A stretch of DNA of 64,000 bases from Bradyrhizobium arachidis (GTDB lineage Bacteria > Pseudomonadota > Alphaproteobacteria > Rhizobiales > Xanthobacteraceae). A program made the translations under genes and the position numbers. Below are positions 45,417-55,073 of this stretch, in pieces (within the stretch, counting starts at the first letter, position 1; every line of letters begins with the position of its first letter). The stretch covers positions 5,332,001-5,396,000 of the forward strand of contig NZ_CP077970.1 of NCBI RefSeq assembly GCF_024758505.1, in the 5' to 3' direction. Under the pieces are notes generated by a model. It searched no databases. It was not told the DNA's origin and saw nothing but the letters and a program-made list of their open reading frames with translations.

Positions 45417-45623
45417 TCAGTCGATTGGCGCGAGCCGTTCGTTCCACCGCGCCGCAAGGTTCTTGATCTGCTCGAAATTCAGGATCTCCGGTTCCCCCTC
45501 GCGGACGATTGTCGTCCGCTTGCGCTCCTTGGGTAGCAACATCATCGCGCGCAATACTGCCGCGCGCAGTTTCATCGAGCCGTGATCTGTCAGGGTGACG
45601 AGTTCTTCCGGGTCAAGGGCCAT
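45417..45623 (-). CDS. hypothetical small protein, 68 aa
   Basis: The frame MALDPEELVTLTDHGSMKLR, then LRAAVLRAMMLLPKERKRTT and FEQIKNLAARWNERL, is helical and charged, without signal or membrane segment. No clear ribosome site is seen. It lies 79 bases upstream of the DUF2934 gene on the same strand, so they may form a unit. The family is not recognised. Confidence 0.55.
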   Translation of the reverse strand: MALDPEELVTLTDHGSMKLRAAVLRAMMLLPKERKRTTIVREGEPEILNFEQIKNLAARWNERLAPID

Positions 45624-45949
45624 GGGTCCACGCCTACGCTACCGGCTGGCCCGCAAGCCAGCGCACGCACCCCGAATGCCCAATTCTCCAGATAGCCCAA
45701 CATGGTTAATAGTTGGTTACCATTTGGCTCTGTCATTTGAAATTGGCGCGCGCGGGTCACGCGGCGTGTGGTCCCGTACGTAAAATGAGCCTCTCAGGCT
45801 GCACCGGACCCTACTTGGGTCGAACCCCGCCGCACCCGATTTCGAATGCTAAAGGAGGCGGCTACAGCCACGCTCACAGCAGGGTGCGTGCGCCCGTGCC
45901 GCGCCTGCCCGCGCGGTAGCACCCAGTGAGTCATTGTAGTCGCAATCGA
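45624..45949. other. 326-base region without a recognised gene
   Basis: I see no gene here. A small GCTGGC/GCCAGC hairpin lies near 45648-45665. The sequence is less GC-biased at third positions than neighbouring genes. Confidence 0.5.
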
Positions 45950-46432
45950 TCAGGCTACCGCTGCCAATCTGCCATCGGCATGCGGGTTTGCGCAAAGCAG
46001 ACGCTTGCGAATGGCCTCTTCAACGAGCGCGAGCGCTTCCCTGGCTTGTCGCGTTTCGGCTTCGGCAACTTCGGCACGAAGCTCCGCGGCCGTCAACTTG
46101 TCCTTCTGAGCTTCAATACAGGACTGGGCTTGTTCCAGGGCTCGGCACGCATGTTGCAACTTACGTTCGGCAGTGATGATGAGTTCACGCTGTGCCCGCT
46201 CGGCGGCCTCCGCTCGCGTTTCCGCAAGCCGCAATCTTTCCAGGGCGCTCGTGCAAAGCGACTGGGCACGGGCTTCGGTCTCGCGGGCGCGCTCCTCCAT
46301 ACCGCGGAAGACATCGGCCGCCTGAAATACCAGATCGAGGGCTGTTGCTCCCTTGTCTGGTGCCAGCGGTGAGGGAAAGCTCAGGACGTCCTCATCCCCA
46401 CCAACCGGCGCTCTGGAACTACGCTGCGCCAT
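45950..46432 (-). CDS. coiled-coil protein, about 160 aa
   Basis: From ATG 46432 (MAQRSSRAPVGGDEDVLSFP) the protein has a short disordered head. From about residue 40 to the end it is a long continuous helix with heptads rich in Ala, Glu, Arg and Gln (ERARETEARAQSLCTSALER, RLAETRAEAAERAQRELI). It probably forms a coiled-coil dimer. There is no known family or clear ribosome site; a longer start at 46462 is possible. It is part of the cargo between two inverted IS5-like copies. Confidence 0.6.
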   Translation of the reverse strand: MAQRSSRAPVGGDEDVLSFPSPLAPDKGATALDLVFQAADVFRGMEERARETEARAQSLCTSALERLRLAETRAEAAERAQRELIITAERKLQHACRALEQAQSCIEAQKDKLTAAELRAEVAEAETRQAREALALVEEAIRKRLLCANPHADGRLAAVA

Positions 46433-46556
46433 GCAGTTCAAGCTCGTCGCGAACAGATACACACGAGTAGTATCATGACCAAGTTATGGTTAACGGATGG
46501 TTAAGCAGTTGCATGCCGGGAGGAGTCGCGACGGCGCAATATTCCTTCGCAAGTAT

Positions 46557-47309
46557 CTAGGACGCGGACTCATTAAGGCGCAGCCACAGCCTGATTGACG
46601 CGAGTTGAACGAAGGCAAGGTAGTTGGCAGCAAGCCTGTCATAGCGCGTCGCCACCCGACGGCATTGCTTGATCCTGTTAAAGAACCGCTCGACTCGGTT
46701 GCGCGGGCGGTAGAGATAGGGGCTGAAGCAGATCGGATCGCTGCGGTTGCTTTTCGGCGGGATGTTGGCCCACGCGCCCTTGGCAAGCTCCCTGATCCAG
46801 TCCGCGTCATGCCACGATCGGCAAGCAGCATTGACCCGGATTTCAGACGAGACAGCAGTTTTCCGGCAAGTCGAACATCATGGGCCTCACCGGGGCTCAG
46901 CGCCAGCCGTACCGGCAGACCATTGCCATCGACCACCGCATGGATTTTGCTCGTCAAGCCGCCGCGGGACTCCCATCGATTGGCGATGGTTCCTGGTGAT
47001 GCAGGCTCCATGCTGATGCAGGCGGACAATGGAGGTGTCGATCATCTGGACAGCGGCATCCTGGGCAGTGGCAAGCGCTTCTATGATGCGGCCCCAAACA
47101 CCGGCCCGCCGCCACCTGACGAAACGGTTGTAGCAAGTGGTGTATGGGCCAAACGCCGTCGGCAGATCACGCCAGGGTGCTCCTGATCGGAGGACCCAGA
47201 AGATGCCATTCAGGACCCGTCTGTCGTTCACGCGAGGAACGCCACGCGGCTTGTTCGGCAGCATCGGCGTGATCGCTGTCCATTCATAGTCAGCGAGTTC
47301 GTAGCGCAT
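46557..47309 (-). pseudogene. IS5-family transposase, frameshifted
   Basis: The frame starts MRYELADYEWTAITPMLPNK, typical of IS5. It continues IDTSIVRLHQHGACI and then changes frame to SRGGLTSKIHAVVDGNGLPV, LALSPGEAHD and LLADRG. One base is missing after CGTGGC at about 46816 (the correct reading would be DRGYDADW), so a third frame continues to NRVERFFNRIKQCRRVATRY, then DRLAANYLAF and the stop. The first frame change could be programmed, as in IS427-type elements, but the second is a plain deletion, so this copy is inactive. Confidence 0.85.
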
Positions 47310-47349
47310 GATTCGAGCCCCAGTTCGGGAGTTTGAATCACGGCAGTCC
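46557..47349 (-). mobile_element. IS5-family insertion sequence, decayed
   Basis: The element is about 793 bases. The left end (with respect to the transposase) is near GTTTGAATCACGGCAGTCC at 47331-47349, and the right end is CTAGGACGCGGACTCATT at 46557. The ends GGACTGCCGTGATTCA and GGACGCGGACTCATTA agree only partly, so the limits are approximate. No clear target duplication is seen. The transposase is broken. Confidence 0.75.
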
Positions 47350-47636
47350 AGCCAAACGCAACGATCCTGGCCCGACCCGGGTACGGCGCCGCTTAAGGAC
47401 GGGAGCGCACATCAACCCACCCGCAATCTCTGCCAAAACCGTCGAAAATGACCCGAAGGGAAGTCGCCGCTGTCCGTTTGCATGTCCGTTAATGGGGGGC
47501 CGAGCCGACGCGTTGTGCTCGCGGCGAGTCTTTCCGTTGATGAGTGCGGCCCATCGCCCAGGTTGCTGTGTCCAATACGTCGCTGGGCGAGGCGACCGAT
47601 CATACGAGGGCGGTCGTGGACAGCATTGTTGCCTGA
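47350..47636. other. region between the IS element and the secreted-protein gene
   Basis: No gene is seen. It contains the second copy of the 49-bp repeat at 47416-47465, 67 bases outside the IS end. The remainder has no clear structure. Confidence 0.5.
47416..47465 (-). repeat. 49-bp repeat copy beside the IS5-like element
   Basis: The reverse complement reads GACTTCCCTTCGGGTCATTT and then TCGACGGTTTTGGCAGAG, matching 44875-44923. Both copies are upstream of the same type of IS. Confidence 0.75.
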
Positions 47637-48050
47637 TCAGTCATTCGCGCCGATGTCCGTAAAAAGGAATCCCGCCGGCGTCTTGGTAAAGACGAACATG
47701 TCCTGGCCGCAGAAGACGGAGTAATAGTCATTCTTCTCTTGATCGCGATCGTAGACGGCCTTGGCGCGCTGGATACACGCGCGATTTTTTGCCGTGAAGA
47801 AGGTCGAATAGGTCTTGGCGCGAAATTGCGCGGCGTCGCGAATTGCGCTGTCGTTCATGAACGGCAATAGTGTCATACCGGCGACGGCGGCGGAATCGTT
47901 TGCCTTCAGCGCCGCGCGAAACTTCTCGATGAAGCCGTCGAATTCCTTCTGCAAGGCAGGAGAAGCGACGGCTTGCTTCGGCGCCTGGGCGACGGCTGGC
48001 GCAAGGTTCACGAGAGCGGTGGCGAGCATAATTCGCAGCAAAAATCCCAC
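47637..48050 (-). CDS. secreted hypothetical protein, 137 aa
   Basis: GTG 48050 has GGAG 7 bases upstream and opens a signal peptide (LLRIMLATALVNLAPAVAQA). The mature part is ALQKEFDGFIEKFRAALKAN, then LLPFMNDSAIRDAAQFRAKT and YYSVFCGQDMFVFTKTPAGF. It resembles small periplasmic NTF2-like or lumazine-type folds of unknown function. The open frame to TTG 48071 is less likely. Confidence 0.72.
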   Translation of the reverse strand: MGFLLRIMLATALVNLAPAVAQAPKQAVASPALQKEFDGFIEKFRAALKANDSAAVAGMTLLPFMNDSAIRDAAQFRAKTYSTFFTAKNRACIQRAKAVYDRDQEKNDYYSVFCGQDMFVFTKTPAGFLFTDIGAND

Positions 48051-48266
48051 GGGTCGGCTCCGTCCATCCAATCAAGGTCTTCCGACCGATCCAAATCCAT
48101 GGTGTTCTGTTGCGTCAAGGACTTTCTGGCTCGCCGGCGCAGCGTTAACCCCGCAGAGCATGCGCTGGCATGTCTTGCCGCGCCTGCTTAAGGCAGAAAT
48201 TGGCCCATCGCGACATATTGCGCTGTCGCACGAACTTGGTCGCTATAGGGGCAAAGCGGACATTGC

Positions 48267-48303
48267 TTTCGTCGCATCACGCCGCCGGGTTTATGGGTAC
48301 ACG
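48267..48303 (-). repeat. 37-bp repeat, copy B (inverted)
   Basis: The minus strand reads CGTGTACCCATAAACCCGGC then GGCGTGAT, matching copy A at 40967-41003 with single differences after the core. Confidence 0.85.
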
Positions 48304-48387
48304 ACCTAGTGTCCGATAACGCGAATATATGCGTCAGAAACAAAGTTTGGATTCTTCCGGTGGCCTCATTCGCAGCAAGATGTCTTG

Positions 48388-48600
48388 CCGTGCTCTTGAA
48401 CGGGTGGACAACCTACGGCGTGAGCGCAACTCGAAGGGATCACTGATGCAAAGGCGCGCGGCGTCTACAAGGGACGCAAAGCCAGCATTGATCCTGAGAA
48501 AATTCGGAAGCTGAAGGCCGAAGGCATGGGTGGTCCATCGGCCGTCGCCATAGCGCTGAAGATTGGCCGCGCGCCGGTCGCGCACTCGAAAGCTAAGGCA
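48388..48600 (+). pseudogene. remnant of a serine recombinase (resolvase/invertase) C-terminus
   Basis: One frame gives NLRRERN, typical of the end of the catalytic-domain linker. After a shift another gives GITDAKARGVYKGRKASIDP, then EKIRKLKAEGMGGPSAVAIA and LKIGRAPV. This is the GI-KAKARGVYKGRK linker and helix-turn-helix of Tn3-type resolvases and Hin/Pin invertases. The N-terminal catalytic serine domain is absent. The surrounding 48051-48773 holds no other gene. Confidence 0.75.
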
Positions 48601-48773
48601 GGACAATCCACCAACTGCGGTGTTTTTGACGGTGCGTTGCATGTATTAATGAGCCGTCGCGTCTGCTTGTTGGTCATCATGCAGAGCGTGTTGCGATCCA
48701 TTGATGCACTTACGACAATTGATGGGCTCAGAATTCCGAGTTAAGTCGCTGCGCAAACACACGAGAGGGTGAA

Positions 48774-49232
48774 GTGGAAATCAGGCAGGACGATCCGACG
48801 GCACCATATGTGGCCTCCTTGTTGGCACATCATTTGGAAGAGTTGCAAAGTGTCATGGGCGAGCATGCGCAAGCGCTCGACGCGAGCGGTCTTTCGGCTG
48901 CGACCGTAACGTTCTGGACCGCTTGGCAGGGCCAAGTGCTGCTTGGATTCGGTGCCTTGAAGCAACTCGATGACACGCATGGCGAAGTAAAGTCGATGCG
49001 CGCTGCATCCGCTGCGCGGGGCACCGGTGTCGGACGCGCCATTCTCCACCATATCATCACCGAAGCCCGCAAACGTGGATATGCGCATGTCAGCCTGGAG
49101 ACGGGAACAGCAGCGCTGCATGCGCCTGCCATCTCGCTCTACCGCAGCGCCGGCTTTGTATCCTGTGAACCGTTCGCCGATTATCAGGCCAGCCCGCATA
49201 ACCAGTTCATGAGGCTCGACCTGGCCAATTGA
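48774..49232 (+). CDS. GNAT-family N-acetyltransferase
   Basis: 152 aa, acetyl-CoA-dependent. The core motif A is KSMRAASAARGTGVGRAILH (R-x-x-G-x-G/V), followed by ARKRGYAHVSLETG and the motif B end ISLYRSAGFVSCEPFADYQA. It is close to amino-group acetyltransferases such as YsnE/ElaA-like PGA enzymes, with SPHNQFMRLDL at the end. The start is GTG 48774 with GAGAGGG upstream. It is convergent with lolD and forms the right edge of the accessory zone. Confidence 0.85.
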   Translation: MEIRQDDPTAPYVASLLAHHLEELQSVMGEHAQALDASGLSAATVTFWTAWQGQVLLGFGALKQLDDTHGEVKSMRAASAARGTGVGRAILHHIITEARKRGYAHVSLETGTAALHAPAISLYRSAGFVSCEPFADYQASPHNQFMRLDLAN

Positions 49233-49385
49233 GCGGTCTTCGTATGCAGGCAATCGTCGGGAAAGCGTGCGCCGTCGCGGCGGATTGGCTCGACCTGTCA
49301 GATGGTTCGCGACCACCGCCGGGACAACAGCCAAAAGGCGCCGGCTACTGTGCATGGGGTTGTTTAGATGCTTCGGTCGGACGGC

Positions 49386-50084
49386 CTATTCGAGCTCGAC
49401 GACCTGGCCGTTCGCCAGCGAGACACGGCGGTCCATGCGGCCGGCGAGCTCCATGTTGTGGGTCGCGATCAGCATCGAGACTTGCGTCGCCTTCACGAGC
49501 TGCATCAGCGCCTGGAAGACGTGGTCCGCGGTGACGGGATCGAGGTTGCCAGTCGGCTCGTCCGCAAACAGCACCCGCGGCGCATTTGCCACCGCACGCG
49601 CGATCGCCACGCGCTGCTGCTCGCCGCCCGATAGCTCGGCCGGGCGGTGGGTAATGCGGTCCTCGAGGCCGAGATAGGACAATATCTCCTTGGCGCGCTT
49701 GACGCTCTCGGAGCGCTTCAGGCCGCGGATCATCTGCGGCATCATGACGTTCTCGAGCGCGGTGAACTCCGGTAGCAGCCGGTGCGACTGGTAGACGAAG
49801 CCGATCTCGGTGCGTCTGATCTGGGTGCGCTCGATGTCGGGCAGTTGCGAGGTCGGCGAGCCCGAGACGTAGACTTCGCCGGCGTCAGGCGTCTCCAGGA
49901 GGCCCGCGATGTGCAGCAGCGTCGACTTGCCCGAGCCTGATGGTGCCACCAGCGCCACCGACTGTCCCGGCCACAGCGCGAGCTTTGCGCCGTCAAGGAT
50001 GGTCAAGGGCACTTCGCCCTGCATGTACTGCCGCTTTATCTCGTGGAGATAAATGACCGGTACATCTTCTGCCCCCTGCTCCAT
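49386..50084 (-). CDS. lolD: lipoprotein-releasing system ATPase LolD
   Basis: The ATPase of LolCDE, which extracts outer-membrane lipoproteins from the inner membrane. 232 aa. Walker A is [12 protein letters not shown], the signature [14 protein letters not shown], Walker [13 protein letters not shown], and the switch His is in IATHNMEL. It is 7 bases downstream of the permease gene. In relatives dnaE follows directly; here the accessory zone begins after its stop. Confidence 0.95.
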   Translation of the reverse strand: MEQGAEDVPVIYLHEIKRQYMQGEVPLTILDGAKLALWPGQSVALVAPSGSGKSTLLHIAGLLETPDAGEVYVSGSPTSQLPDIERTQIRRTEIGFVYQSHRLLPEFTALENVMMPQMIRGLKRSESVKRAKEILSYLGLEDRITHRPAELSGGEQQRVAIARAVANAPRVLFADEPTGNLDPVTADHVFQALMQLVKATQVSMLIATHNMELAGRMDRRVSLANGQVVELE

Positions 50085-50091
50085 CAGCCCC

Positions 50092-51372
50092 TCACTCGTA
50101 CCGCAGCGCTTCGACAGGATCGAGGCGCGCGGCGCGCCACGACGGGTAGAGCGTCGCGAGGAACGACAGCGTCAGCGCCATGATCACCACCGCGGTGGTC
50201 TCGCCGACGTCGATCTCGGCGGGCAGTTTGGAGAGGAAGTAGAGCGTCGGATCGAACAATTCGGTCGCCGTGAGCCAGGACAGGAACTGGCGGATGGATT
50301 CGATATTCAGGCAGATCATCAGCCCGACGAAGAAGCCGACCAGGGTGCCGACGACGCCGATGGAGGCGCCCGTGATCAGGAAGATGCGCATGATCGAGCC
50401 CTGCGTCGCCCCCATGGTGCGCAGGATCGCGATGTCGCTGCCCTTGTCCTTCACCAGCATGATCAGGCCGGACACGATGTTGAGGGCTGCGACCAGCACG
50501 ATCAGCGTGAGGATCAGGAACATCACGTTCCGCTCCACCTGCAGCGCGTTGAAGAATGTCGAGTTGCGCTGCCGCCAGTCGACCAGGAAGACCGGGCGGC
50601 CTGCGGCCTCCGTCACGGTCTTGCGAAACTGGTCGATGCGATCGGGATTGGTGGTGAAAATCTCGATCGCGGTAACGTCGTTGTTGCGGTTGAAATAGGC
50701 CTGCGCCTCGGCGATCGGCATGAACACGAAGCCGGCGTCATATTCGGACATGCCGATCTCGAACACAGCCACGACCTTGTACGGCTTGATGCGCGGCGTT
50801 ATGCCCATCGGCGTTACCGCACCCTTCGGCGCCACCAGCGTGATGCTGTCACCCGCGTGGACCGAGAGCTGGTCGGCCAGGCGCCGGCCGATCGCGACCC
50901 CCTGCCCGTCGTCAAAGCCCTCCAGCGTGCCCTGCTTGATGTTCTTGGCAATCGAGGTGAGGTTGTTCAGATCATCGGCACGCATGCCGCGCACCAGCAC
51001 GCCCGAGGCATTGAAATAGGACGACGCCAGCGCCTGACCGTCGACGACGGGTGCGGCGAGGCGGACGCCTTGCGCCTGGCTGATACGTTCGGCGACGTCC
51101 TTCCAGTCGGTCAGGGGCGATTCCAGCGGCTGCACCAGGATATGGCCGTTGAGGCCGAGGATCTTGTCGAGCAGCTCTTTGCGGAAGCCGTTCATGACGG
51201 CCATGACGATGATCAGCGTGGCGACGCCGAGCATGATGCCGAGAAAGGAGAACCCGGCGATGACCGAGATGAATCCCTCCTTGCGGCGCGCCCGCAAATA
51301 GCGCGCCGACAGCATCCATTCGAAGGGGGCGAAGGGCGCAGTGTGCTGGGCTTCGGTCATGGTCTCATCCAT
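50092..51372 (-). CDS. lolC: lipoprotein-releasing system permease LolC/LolE
   Basis: 426 aa. The N-terminus is [20 protein letters not shown], with the first membrane helix [21 protein letters not shown] large periplasmic MacB-like domain follows, then three C-terminal helices of the FtsX fold ([25 protein letters not shown]). Alphaproteobacteria usually have one LolC/E gene, so it would act as a homodimer with LolD. The start is ATG 51372 or ATG 51360. It lies 73 bases after proS. Confidence 0.95.
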   Translation of the reverse strand: MDETMTEAQHTAPFAPFEWMLSARYLRARRKEGFISVIAGFSFLGIMLGVATLIIVMAVMNGFRKELLDKILGLNGHILVQPLESPLTDWKDVAERISQAQGVRLAAPVVDGQALASSYFNASGVLVRGMRADDLNNLTSIAKNIKQGTLEGFDDGQGVAIGRRLADQLSVHAGDSITLVAPKGAVTPMGITPRIKPYKVVAVFEIGMSEYDAGFVFMPIAEAQAYFNRNNDVTAIEIFTTNPDRIDQFRKTVTEAAGRPVFLVDWRQRNSTFFNALQVERNVMFLILTLIVLVAALNIVSGLIMLVKDKGSDIAILRTMGATQGSIMRIFLITGASIGVVGTLVGFFVGLMICLNIESIRQFLSWLTATELFDPTLYFLSKLPAEIDVGETTAVVIMALTLSFLATLYPSWRAARLDPVEALRYE

Positions 51373-51445
51373 TGCTCGATAATCCCATGATTCGGGGTCA
51401 ATTGTGGCCGGATTGCCTGCCCCTTTGCCGCGCGGTGGATAATAT

Positions 51446-52765
51446 TCAGCCGGCCAGCCGCGCCACCGCGTCCGCCGGTGACATGGTCTCGCGCGACCCG
51501 TCGGCGCGCCGCTTGATCTCGACCTTGCCGTCGGCGAGCCTCTTCGGGCCGATCATGATCTGCCAGGGAATGCCGATCAGGTCCGCGGCGGCGAATTTGG
51601 CGCCGGCGCGCTGGTCGGTGTCGTCATAGAGGACGTCGACGCTTTTGGCGGACAGCTCGGCATAGAGTTTTTCGCAGGCGCCATCGACGGCGGCATCGCC
51701 CTGCTTGAGGTTGAGGATCACGACGCGGAACGGCGCCACCGCTTCCGGCCATTTGATGCCGGAATCGTCATGGCAGGCCTCGATGATGGCCCCGGCGAGG
51801 CGCGAGACGCCGACGCCGTAGGAGCCGCCATGGATCGGCACGTCGACGCCGTCGGGCCCGGCGACCATCGCCTTCATCGGCTCCGAATACTTCGTTCCGA
51901 AATAGAAGATCTGGCCGACCTCGATGCCGCGGGTGTTGAGCCGCTTGTCCGCGGGCACTTCCTGCTCGAAGCGCGCCGCATCGTGCACGTCCTCGGTCGC
52001 GGCATAGACCGACGTCCACTGCTTGATGATCGGCGTCAGGTCGCTCTCATAGTCGACGTCCTCGCCGGGCACCGGCAGGTCGAGCACGTCGCGATTGATG
52101 AAGACGCCGGATTCACCGGTGTCGGCGAGCACGATGAATTCATGGCTGAGATCGCCGCCGATCGGGCCGGTCTCGGCGCGCATCGGGATCGCCTTCAGCC
52201 CCATCCGGGCAAAGGTGCGCAAATAGGCCACGAACATCTTGTTGTAGGCGACGCGCGCCGCCGCCTCGTTGAGGTCGAACGAATAGGCGTCCTTCATCAA
52301 GAATTCGCGGCCGCGCATCACGCCGAAACGCGGACGCTGCTCGTCGCGGAATTTCCACTGGATGTGATAGAGATTGAGCGGCAGGTTCTTGTAGGACTTC
52401 ACGTAAGCGCGGAAAATCTCGGTGATCATTTCCTCGTTGGTCGGCCCGTACAGGAGCTCGCGCTTGTGGCGGTCGGCGATGCGCAGCATTTCCGGGCCAT
52501 AGGCGTCGTAGCGGCCGCTCTCGCGCCAGAGGTCGGCGAGCTGCAGCGTCGGCATCAGCAGTTCCAGCGCGCCGGAGCGGTCCTGCTCCTCGCGCACGAT
52601 TTGCTCGATCTTCTTCAGCACGCGATAGCCCAGCGGCAGCCAGGCATAGATGCCCGCGGCCTCCTGCCGCATCATGCCGGCGCGCAGCATCAGGCGATGC
52701 GAGACGATCTCCGCCTCTTTCGGATTTTCCTTCAGGATCGGGAGAAAAAACCGCGACAATCGCAT
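51446..52765 (-). CDS. proS: prolyl-tRNA synthetase (short alphaproteobacterial type)
   Basis: Class II synthetase of 439 aa. The start [20 protein letters not shown], then [18 protein letters not shown] and [17 protein letters not shown] (motif 2 region), are standard. The INS editing domain of long ProRS is absent, as expected in this group, so trans-editing proteins would be needed for Ala-tRNA-Pro. ATG 52765 is the family start; the longer frame to 52876 is leader. It is the first gene of proS-lolC-lolD. Confidence 0.96.
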   Translation of the reverse strand: MRLSRFFLPILKENPKEAEIVSHRLMLRAGMMRQEAAGIYAWLPLGYRVLKKIEQIVREEQDRSGALELLMPTLQLADLWRESGRYDAYGPEMLRIADRHKRELLYGPTNEEMITEIFRAYVKSYKNLPLNLYHIQWKFRDEQRPRFGVMRGREFLMKDAYSFDLNEAAARVAYNKMFVAYLRTFARMGLKAIPMRAETGPIGGDLSHEFIVLADTGESGVFINRDVLDLPVPGEDVDYESDLTPIIKQWTSVYAATEDVHDAARFEQEVPADKRLNTRGIEVGQIFYFGTKYSEPMKAMVAGPDGVDVPIHGGSYGVGVSRLAGAIIEACHDDSGIKWPEAVAPFRVVILNLKQGDAAVDGACEKLYAELSAKSVDVLYDDTDQRAGAKFAAADLIGIPWQIMIGPKRLADGKVEIKRRADGSRETMSPADAVARLAG

Positions 52766-52921
52766 GTGCCAAACTCGATAAGAATCAGTGATGGGGTGCA
52801 GTGAAACCGGATTAGCGGCGATAGCACAAGACAGGGACTGAGGAAATGCCGCTAAGGTAACGAAATTCCTTGTCATTTTTCCGTCGACTTCAGAGACGGG
52901 TTGAGGCTGTTGATGCGCCGC

Positions 52922-54487
52922 CTAGCGCGGCGCCACCTCGAGTTCGTCCTCGAGCGTGACCTTCTCGAAATCGGTCACAAGGGCATCGATGCGGATGTGC
53001 CAGCGGCCGGCGAAGGGAAGCTCGACCTTGCGCACGTGCCAGTAGCCGTCGGCGCCGAGCTCGGCATCGCGCTCCATCGGCTCGATCCCGCGCTCGGGCA
53101 GGCTGAGCGTCAGCGTGACCTCCTTGGCCGCAAGCGGCGCCGCATCCCCGGTCATGAGCTGGAGCACGAAATCGTCGGTGCCGGCCTTTCCGGGCGTGAC
53201 CAGGACCTGGAACATCGCCTTGTCGGTGTGGATGTGGAGCGCCAGCGGTGTCTCCGGGACGATCGTGCGCGGCGGCGGCGTGAAGCGCCAGCCGGCAACG
53301 AGCGCAAAGATGCCGAGCGCGAGCGCGCACTCCAGAAGGATCGAGCGCTTGAGTGCCCTCGCCGCGACCGGGCCGTTCGCAAGCCGCGGCGCCAGCCGAA
53401 AGCGGTTGAGCGCGGCGAGCGCCAGCAACGCCAGGACCAGCGCGAGCTTGGTGACAAGGATGAAGCCGTATTTGGTCTCGACCAGCGCCGCAAAGCTTTG
53501 GAGCTGGATCACCGCGAGCGCGAGGCCGGTCAGCGCGAGAGTGCCGACCACCGGTACGGCGAGCCGCGAGAACCGCTCCACCACAGGCAGCGCCGCGGCA
53601 CCCTGTCGCGAGACCAGCGCAGCCAGCGGCGCCAGTGCGCCAATCCAGAACGCGACGCCGACGCCGTGCAGAAGGATCGCCGACCGCGTCAGCATCTGCG
53701 GCGGCGCGCTGGCTGCGTGTCCCGTCGGGGCCAGCGCAAAGCCGACCCCAACCAAAGCAATGGCCGATAGAGCGTGGGTCGCCCCCGTACCTCGTAGCGC
53801 CAGCGCCGACATCAGCATGGCGACGCCTGCGATTAGCAGCGCCGGTGCGGCGCTGGTCCTGACCGCAACGCCCCACGGGGCAGGCTTCAATATTGCGGCC
53901 AGCGGCAATCCCAGCAGGTCGACACCCAATAGTCCGAGCGAAGCGATCGCGCTGACGAAGCCGACCGTCAGTGCCACACGCGCCACGGCCATGCCATCCG
54001 TGGACCGCCCGATCCAGTTTCCGAAAAAGACGCCTCCGACGCCGACAAACAGTCCGAGATAGAGACCGATCCGCGCCAGCCAGATCAGGCCGTTCACGCT
54101 GTCGTCCGTAGCCGCGGTCGCGGAAACTTTCGCGCTCGGCATGCCGATCGAAAAGGTCACCGATCCCGCAACGGGATGGCCATCCTGCGAGATCACGCGA
54201 TAGCTGACCACGACGGTGCCTTGCGGCAGGTCCGGCGGCACGGCGATGGAAATGGTCTCGCCGGATGCGCTGACGCGCGCCTCGCCGCGCTCCCTGCCCT
54301 CGGCATCGATCAGACGAATTGCGCCCGGGGTCACGGCCTCGTTGAAGCGCAGCTCGACGCTCTTCGGCGGCGAGGCCACCACGCTCGCATTATACGGCTC
54401 GACCGAGACCAGTGCCGCATGCGCATCCGCGCGGCCCGCGAAGCCGACGCAAAAAATCAGCGTCGCGAGCGCGGCGAGCAGGCGCAT
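52922..54487 (-). CDS. pcuE: CopC-CopD fusion copper protein (PcuE-like)
   Basis: 521 aa. The signal peptide ends at ADA, giving a mature N-terminal HAALVS His, the Cu(II) ligand of CopC. The CopC domain (about 23-115) includes VISQDGHPVAGSVTF with the second His. The CopD part has about eight membrane helices (about 130-400) with conserved His and Met-poor loops. A YtkA/FixH-like periplasmic domain ends the protein. It probably moves copper across the inner membrane. The start overlaps the stop of the upstream gene (TAATG), so the two are coupled. It is last in the operon. The Bradyrhizobium pcuABCDE operon is the basis of the name. Confidence 0.88.
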   Translation of the reverse strand: MRLLAALATLIFCVGFAGRADAHAALVSVEPYNASVVASPPKSVELRFNEAVTPGAIRLIDAEGRERGEARVSASGETISIAVPPDLPQGTVVVSYRVISQDGHPVAGSVTFSIGMPSAKVSATAATDDSVNGLIWLARIGLYLGLFVGVGGVFFGNWIGRSTDGMAVARVALTVGFVSAIASLGLLGVDLLGLPLAAILKPAPWGVAVRTSAAPALLIAGVAMLMSALALRGTGATHALSAIALVGVGFALAPTGHAASAPPQMLTRSAILLHGVGVAFWIGALAPLAALVSRQGAAALPVVERFSRLAVPVVGTLALTGLALAVIQLQSFAALVETKYGFILVTKLALVLALLALAALNRFRLAPRLANGPVAARALKRSILLECALALGIFALVAGWRFTPPPRTIVPETPLALHIHTDKAMFQVLVTPGKAGTDDFVLQLMTGDAAPLAAKEVTLTLSLPERGIEPMERDAELGADGYWHVRKVELPFAGRWHIRIDALVTDFEKVTLEDELEVAPR

Positions 54488-55017
54488 TACGGCTTTGGCA
54501 CCAGCTTCACGCCGGGCGCCGGCGTCTTGCTGTCATGCGAATGGCCACTGCCGGCACCGGCTCCCGCCGCGGGAATATCGATCCAGCGGCTGACGCCCTT
54601 CTCGCATTCCTGCACCACAGGGAAATACAGCGTGGTGTTCGGCTTCAGGGTATCGGTGAGATAGGTGTTCATGACGAACTCATCATAATTGTGGTCCACC
54701 AGCTTGCCGCCCGACCACACCACCTCTTTCGCGCCCGACGAGATCTTGTTGCCGTGATACTCGTACTCGCTCGCATATTTCCCCTCGACCACGTCGACCG
54801 TCCAGCCCGCCTTCGGCATCGGTTTTACGGAAATCACGCCCTCCGGCACCTGCACGCGAATCTTGACGGTCGGTGAGCCCGAGCAGCCATGCGGGACGGC
54901 GAACACCGCCTTGTAGGATGCGCCGGCGCTCGCCTGCTTGCCTTCGAGGAAGACATGCGCGCTCGCCGGCGTTGCGGCCAGCATGGCGAGGACGAGGAGA
55001 TACTTCGTGTTGGACAT
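54487..55017 (-). CDS. pcuD: YcnI-like DUF1775 copper protein (PcuD-like)
   Basis: 176 aa. The signal peptide MSNTKYLLVLAMLAATPASA is followed by mature HVFLEGKQASAGASYKAVFA, the YcnI start where the first His binds copper. The body is VPHGCSGSPTVKIRVQVPEG, GWTVDVVEGKYASEYEY and TLYFPVVQECEKGVSRW with two cysteines. The C-terminal tail GSGHSHDSKTPAPG is His-rich. It is probably a periplasmic copper chaperone. ATG 55017 begins the signal; the frame to 55077 is leader. Confidence 0.88.
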   Translation of the reverse strand: MSNTKYLLVLAMLAATPASAHVFLEGKQASAGASYKAVFAVPHGCSGSPTVKIRVQVPEGVISVKPMPKAGWTVDVVEGKYASEYEYHGNKISSGAKEVVWSGGKLVDHNYDEFVMNTYLTDTLKPNTTLYFPVVQECEKGVSRWIDIPAAGAGAGSGHSHDSKTPAPGVKLVPKP

Positions 55018-55073
55018 TTTCGGCCTCTGGTTCATGTGATTGAGTGACAGCGCGCATTTGCGCGCGTCAGGAA

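Noticed and set aside
45640..45950. possible tRNA-like sequence near GGTCGAACCCCGCC
   Set aside because: No acceptor stem or anticodon arm could be formed around it.
46887..47309. intact 140-aa transposase A gene
   Set aside because: It is only the first frame of a broken IS5 transposase; the catalytic C-terminal part is in another frame after a base deletion.
50053..51390. 445-codon plus-strand frame
   Set aside because: It is antisense to lolC; no ribosome site or domain is seen.
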